This document shows positions 7,595 through 9,793 of a stretch of 9,793 nt of DNA, piece by piece. The translations under genes and the position numbers were made by a program. The stretch lies in assembly GCA_002422725.1 (NCBI GenBank), contig DITE01000035.1, positions 102,436 to 112,228 on the forward strand, read 5' to 3'. The first letter of the stretch is position 1. Each line of letters opens with the position of its first letter. The notes beneath the pieces are model-generated. The model saw only the letters and a program-made list of their open reading frames with translations. It searched no databases and had not been told where the DNA came from. The stretch comes from Bacteroidales bacterium UBA6192 (lineage in GTDB: Bacteria > Bacteroidota > Bacteroidia > Bacteroidales > F082).

Positions 7595-7984
7595 TTAGTT
7601 GTTATTCTTTCCTAAAACGATCCATGCTTCTATCTGGCTTATTGCGCAATCCGAAAGTTTAGGGGCTCCCTGAGGCATGGCCGAAAATCCCGACTGATGA
7701 CTGATTGCACCAACCAGACGTCCACCATCAATGGCAGCAACAATTTCGGTGTGGTTGGTCAGCTTAATCCCGGCCGAGGCCCCGGCGCCTGAATGACAAC
7801 CAACACAGTTGTTTGTGAAAATAGGCATAATTGTCTGTGAAAACGACACATTTTCGGTGTTGCAATTATCTCCTCCGGGATATAACTCCTCTTCGTTGTC
7901 TTTATAGCATGATTGCAAAGAAATCAAAGCTATTGATATAAAAATCACAATGATTGTTTTAAGTTTAATTGTTTGGCGTTCCAT
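7595..7984 (-). CDS. Single-domain c-type cytochrome lipoprotein
   Basis: A 129-residue lipoprotein with a predicted covalently bound heme. The signal peptide ends at a lipobox (ISLQSC, lipidated C26). The mature start YKDNEEEL is rich in Lys/Asp/Glu and resembles the Bacteroidota lipoprotein export signal that sends proteins to the cell surface. The heme site is CVGCH at 60-64, with M103 (SAMPQG) the likely distal ligand. C41 and C113 (KLSDC) recur at matching places in two domains of the upstream protein and could form a disulfide. The ATG lies inside the end of the upstream gene (20-bp overlap, different frame), suggesting translational coupling. The protein is clearly a paralogue of the first and third domains of the upstream cytochrome. 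Partner and redox potential are unknown. Confidence 0.85.
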   Translation of the reverse strand: MERQTIKLKTIIVIFISIALISLQSCYKDNEEELYPGGDNCNTENVSFSQTIMPIFTNNCVGCHSGAGASAGIKLTNHTEIVAAIDGGRLVGAISHQSGFSAMPQGAPKLSDCAISQIEAWIVLGKNNN

Positions 7985-8954
7985 TTTCGATCCATTTTTT
8001 AAATTGAGTAATATGACAAACTGATAATTGATTTCCGTTTTTTGGCATGGGTGAAAAGCCGTTTTGCCAGCTTATACTTCCCATTAATTTACCACTGTTT
8101 GCAGCTGCGGCAATCTGATTGTGATTCGTCATCAGTATACCACCACCCGGATTACTTCCGCTGTGACAACCGAAACAATGCAGGTTAATCACTGGCAAAA
8201 TATGGTTGCTAAATGATACAACAGTTGTGTCGCATTGGGTTTCTTCGCAACTATTGTTCTTTGCTCCCTGTAGTATCCACTTTCTGATTTTCTCAATTTT
8301 GTCCTGGCTCATCGGTTCATTCGGCGGTGGAGGCATCCGGTCCTCAGGGTCATCCTCCGTTAGAACTTTGTATAATTTGCTCTCATCCGGATCTCCGGGT
8401 TTAACTTCAGCTGTATTGATCACTGAGAAATAATCCGTTAACACGACGTCTTCCTCAGCTGTTCCCGGATCATGGCATCCGATCACCCCACAACTTGAGA
8501 TAAGTAGGGGCAAAATTTCATTCTGAAAATAAACTGTATCAGGATCACATCCTGCCGGATCGGGGTCTGGATCCGGATCTGGATCCGGAAAATTGGTTAT
8601 GTTCACCCACCTGGTAATGATCGCAATATCGCAATCTGACAATTTTCCACCCTGAGGCATCGCCGAGAAACCCTGCTGGTGATTTATACTGCCAAGCAGG
8701 CGTCCATTGGAGGCCACCAAAGCAAGCTGATCATAATCGGTAAAATTATATCCACCTGAAGCCGAAACGTTGTTGTGGCACGAATAACAATTGTTTTCCA
8801 ATATAGGTTTCACTGACAAATCGAAGGTTACATTGGTTGTATCACACGGGTTTTCATCTATAGGCCCGGGTTGCACAGGATCGTGTTTGCAGGCATTTGC
8901 GACCAATATCACCAAGGCAATAATAAAAACGGTTTTGATCTTCTGTAGCTTCAT
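7965..8954 (-). CDS. Three-domain c-type cytochrome lipoprotein
   Basis: Predicted triheme lipoprotein, 329 residues from the ATG at 8954. An upstream in-frame ATG at 9062 would add 36 residues ahead of a textbook lipoprotein signal (KLQKIKTVFIIALVILVANAC, lipidated C22), so I reject it. Domain 1: CYSCH at 56-60, distal Met candidate M99 (AMPQGG). A Pro-Asp linker (123-133) follows. Domain 2: CGVIGCH at 155-161, a CX4CH heme motif, with M207 or M215 as possible ligand. Domain 3: CFGCH at 260-264, with M303 (SPMPKNG). Domains 1 and 3 share the conserved outer cysteines (C37/C108 and C241/C313), the LSxC motif and a following Trp, and match the downstream single-domain protein, so they arose by duplication; domain 2 is of another subtype. 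First gene of the operon. Likely an outer-membrane redox protein; electron donor and acceptor unknown. Confidence 0.85.
   Translation of the reverse strand: MKLQKIKTVFIIALVILVANACKHDPVQPGPIDENPCDTTNVTFDLSVKPILENNCYSCHNNVSASGGYNFTDYDQLALVASNGRLLGSINHQQGFSAMPQGGKLSDCDIAIITRWVNITNFPDPDPDPDPDPAGCDPDTVYFQNEILPLLISSCGVIGCHDPGTAEEDVVLTDYFSVINTAEVKPGDPDESKLYKVLTEDDPEDRMPPPPNEPMSQDKIEKIRKWILQGAKNNSCEETQCDTTVVSFSNHILPVINLHCFGCHSGSNPGGGILMTNHNQIAAAANSGKLMGSISWQNGFSPMPKNGNQLSVCHITQFKKWIENGTPNN
8556..8588 (-). repeat. GGATCC/GGATCT-type hexamer repeat encoding a Pro-Asp linker
   Basis: This low-complexity stretch inside the triheme cytochrome gene alternates Pro and Asp codons (residues 123-133) and joins domains 1 and 2. 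Such Pro-Asp runs usually act as stiff, solvent-exposed spacers. The DNA is a short hexameric repeat, prone to length change by slippage in six-base steps that keep the frame. Confidence 0.8.
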
Positions 8955-9015
8955 GACTTCATTATTTATTACAAAACTCTGAATATTTGCTTTTGCTGTA
9001 TAAATAAAAATGCTG

Positions 9016-9035
9016 AACAGGAAAAAATACCTGTT
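9016..9035 (-). promoter_or_regulatory. Small hairpin upstream of the cytochrome operon
   Basis: AACAGG (9016-9021) and CCTGTT (9030-9035) form a 6-bp stem with an 8-base A/T loop. On the minus strand it is followed by CAGCATTTTTATTT. It lies about 60-80 bases before the cytochrome start codon at 8954, so it could be part of the operon leader or a weak terminator for read-through. A TATCTTTA box (9044-9037, minus strand) sits beside it but lacks a well-spaced TTG. Confidence 0.25.
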
Positions 9036-9126
9036 GTAAAGATAATTAAAACAGCTGAACAAGATTCATGGTTTTAGTGAATATTCACGCTGAGGATTTT
9101 TTAATTTTTGATGTTGCTCATGAACA

Positions 9127-9229
9127 GGTGGTTTCGGCTCCGCTCAACCACCTGATTTACTGATTCGTTGGACGAATCCGTAAAAACAATCACTCACTAA
9201 TTCGGTGGTTGAGCGGAGCCGAAACCACC
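9127..9229. repeat. REP-like element: perfect 26-bp inverted repeat enclosing a second palindrome
   Basis: The arms at 9127-9152 and 9204-9229 are exact reverse complements over 26 bases. Each begins GGTGGTT and ends AACCACC, so each arm also folds on itself around the TCGGCTCCGCTC/GAGCGGAGCCGA core. The 51-base interior holds another hairpin, GATTCGT (9162-9168) with ACGAATC (9172-9178), extended by TTAC/GTAA. The GAGCGGAGyCGAA core resembles palindromic intergenic repeats widespread in Bacteroidota. It is non-coding. REP/RAYT-type mobility is inference, and no RAYT transposase is in the window. Confidence 0.85.
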
Positions 9230-9266
9230 GTTGAATTATGACCAACAACCAAAACGCCTCTCAACA

Positions 9267-9350
9267 TCGCAAATCTCATTTCGTAAATCATCGATCGTCA
9301 ATTTTTTAAATTTTATAGATGATTTTCGATCGATGAGCTTTGATTTGCGA
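9267..9350. repeat. Imperfect 84-bp palindrome upstream of the truncated YESQA gene head
   Basis: TCGCAAATC (9267-9275) pairs with GATTTGCGA (9342-9350). Inside, CATCGATCG (9289-9297) pairs with CGATCGATG (9327-9335). Unequal internal bulges and an A/T-rich 29-base loop remain. The right outer arm contains the TTTG proposed as the -33 element of the following promoter. Confidence 0.65.
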
Positions 9351-9378
9351 AGTAATCACAAACAGATTGCTATTTTTG
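9345..9378 (+). promoter_or_regulatory. Promoter of the first truncated secreted-protein head
   Basis: TTG (9345-9347), a 23-base spacer, then an exact TAnnTTTG match, TATTTTTG (9371-9378). The ATG at 9402 is 24 bases past the box, as for the other promoters here. The flanking sequence is shared with the second copy at 9650-9679 (both contain ACAAACAGATT just before the -7 box), which supports a conserved functional region. Confidence 0.5.
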
Positions 9379-9401
9379 TGCTTGCTTTAGTATCACTTCA
9401 C

Positions 9402-9587
9402 ATGGCGAATCAATTTTTTGCAGTTTTATTGTTGCTGCTATCAGGTCACTTATGTATGGCACAGAAAATATTCTCTGTGCAATATGAAAGTCAGGCCACG
9501 AAAAGTTTCATGCTGCGCCCGCCGCGATTACGACTTAGGCGAACTAAGCGACAAAGCGAACTAAGCGATTTCGCTCTAGTCGCTTAA
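9402..9587 (+). pseudogene. Truncated secreted YESQA-repeat (DUF6150-like) protein head
   Basis: The first 34 or so codons look like the start of a small secreted Bacteroidota protein: a signal peptide (ANQFFAVLLLLLSGHLCMAQ) followed by KIFSVQYESQA, which resembles the first unit of the KxYESQA repeats I recall from the DUF6150 family. Intact family members have several such units, about 90-130 residues in all. Here the reading frame passes, shortly after YESQA, into a palindromic repeat element and ends at 9587 with an arginine-rich, unrelated tail (SFMLRPPRLRLRRTKRQ). A longer in-frame ORF from 9231 exists, but the promoter at 9345-9378 and the signal peptide place the start at 9402. I read it as a gene broken by insertion or deletion. 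A short expressed secreted peptide remains possible. Confidence 0.55.
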
Positions 9588-9591
9588 GTCG
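9531..9591. repeat. Palindromic element replacing the end of the YESQA gene head
   Basis: CGACTTAGGCGAACTAAGCG (9531-9550, plus one A) faces an imperfect reverse complement at 9571-9591 (TCGCTCTAGTCGCTTAAGTC, plus one G). The motif GCGAACTAAGCGA occurs twice in direct order (9539-9551 and 9556-9568). The element is flanked by CCACGA-type words (9497-9502, 9598-9603, 9621-9626). Its composition differs from the AT-rich surroundings, which suggests an inserted REP/MITE-like unit. Confidence 0.6.
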
Positions 9592-9649
9592 CCCTGCCAC
9601 GAGAAAGGAAAAAATTCACGCCACGAATGCAACAATGAACTAATTAAAA

Positions 9650-9679
9650 TTGCGAAACACAAACAGATTTCTAATTTTG
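9650..9679 (+). promoter_or_regulatory. Promoter of the second truncated secreted-protein head
   Basis: TTG (9650-9652), a 19-base spacer and TAATTTTG (9672-9679) match the Bacteroidota consensus exactly. The ATG at 9703 lies 23 bases past the box. The region aligns with the promoter at 9345-9378. Confidence 0.6.
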
Positions 9680-9702
9680 TAGATGCGTTTACATCAATTG
9701 AC

Positions 9703-9774
9703 ATGACAAAGCTACTTTTTACTGTTTTACTGATATTGTTCCTATCTGTTAACTTGTGTAAGGCACAAATGTAA
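9703..9774 (+). pseudogene. Second truncated secreted-protein head (signal peptide only)
   Basis: The ORF encodes 23 residues: a signal peptide (TKLLFTVLLILFLSVNLCKA) followed by Q-M and a stop. It aligns along its whole length with the head at 9402 (TxLL..VNLCKAQ against ...SGHLCMAQ), and the upstream 50 bases also align, so the two are duplicates of one promoter-plus-signal-peptide unit. Similarity stops right after AQ, where the first copy continues into KIFSVQYESQA. The bases just after it, CAACTTTG at 9779-9786 with a TTG at 9754-9756 upstream, look like another promoter for a gene beyond the window. Most likely a gene remnant; a functional micro-peptide cannot be excluded. Confidence 0.45.
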
Positions 9775-9793
9775 TTAGCAACTTTGCATCAAC

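Noticed and set aside
8972..8979. GAGTTTTG (minus strand) as the -7 box of the cytochrome operon
   Set aside because: One mismatch from TAnnTTTG and no TTG at a suitable distance upstream. The alternative TATCTTTA at 9044-9037 has only a 15-base spacer, so neither is called.
8955..9062. N-terminal 36-residue extension of the triheme cytochrome from an upstream ATG
   Set aside because: The ATG at 8954 begins a standard lipoprotein signal peptide ending VANAC. The extension would put it internal and disable lipidation.
9231..9401. ORF extension upstream of the truncated YESQA head
   Set aside because: It overlaps the palindrome and the -33/-7 elements, and the duplicate copy starts at the equivalent of 9402.

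Overview
The window looks like chromosomal DNA of a member of the Bacteroidota, probably a Bacteroidales or Marinilabiliales-type bacterium. This rests on TTG-N19-TAnnTTTG promoters, the absence of Shine-Dalgarno sites, an S46 dipeptidyl-peptidase, a DUF5777-type beta-barrel, lipoproteins with acidic export signals after the lipid-bearing cysteine, and moderate-to-low GC with AT-rich spacers. The genus cannot be named from this sequence.

Layout. (1) Positions 97-1569, plus strand: an RluB-type 23S rRNA pseudouridine synthase carrying a basic N-terminal tail of about 250 residues, built partly from five 45-bp tandem repeats. A bidirectional hairpin terminator at 1616-1649 separates it from the next, convergent gene. 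(2) Positions 1675-5756, minus strand: two separately transcribed exopeptidase genes. One is a secreted S46 dipeptidyl-peptidase of DPP7 type. The other is a lipid-anchored M49 (DPP III-like) zinc peptidase with the short HEXXH motif. A terminator lies between them. Together they fit a peptide-scavenging lifestyle. (3) Positions 5757-6675: about 0.9 kb of repeat-rich, largely non-coding DNA, with hexamer and 16-mer repeats, three copies of ATGACCCAGTAA and one likely 39-residue membrane micro-protein. (4) Positions 6676-8954, minus strand: a compact three-gene operon. In transcription order it encodes a three-domain c-type cytochrome lipoprotein, a single-domain paralogue that overlaps it by 20 bp, and a DUF5777-type outer-membrane beta-barrel. 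I read this as an outer-membrane or surface redox module of unknown function, and it is the most interesting functional unit here. (5) Positions 8955-9793: no intact gene. It holds a perfect 26-bp inverted repeat enclosing a second palindrome, two further palindromic elements, and two paralogous promoter-plus-signal-peptide gene heads (at 9402 and 9703). Both heads are cut short; the first resembles the start of a DUF6150-type YESQA-repeat secreted protein.

Limits: assignments come from reading motifs, without database searches. DUF5777 and DUF6150 are named from recalled family signatures. Repeat-element identities are inference.
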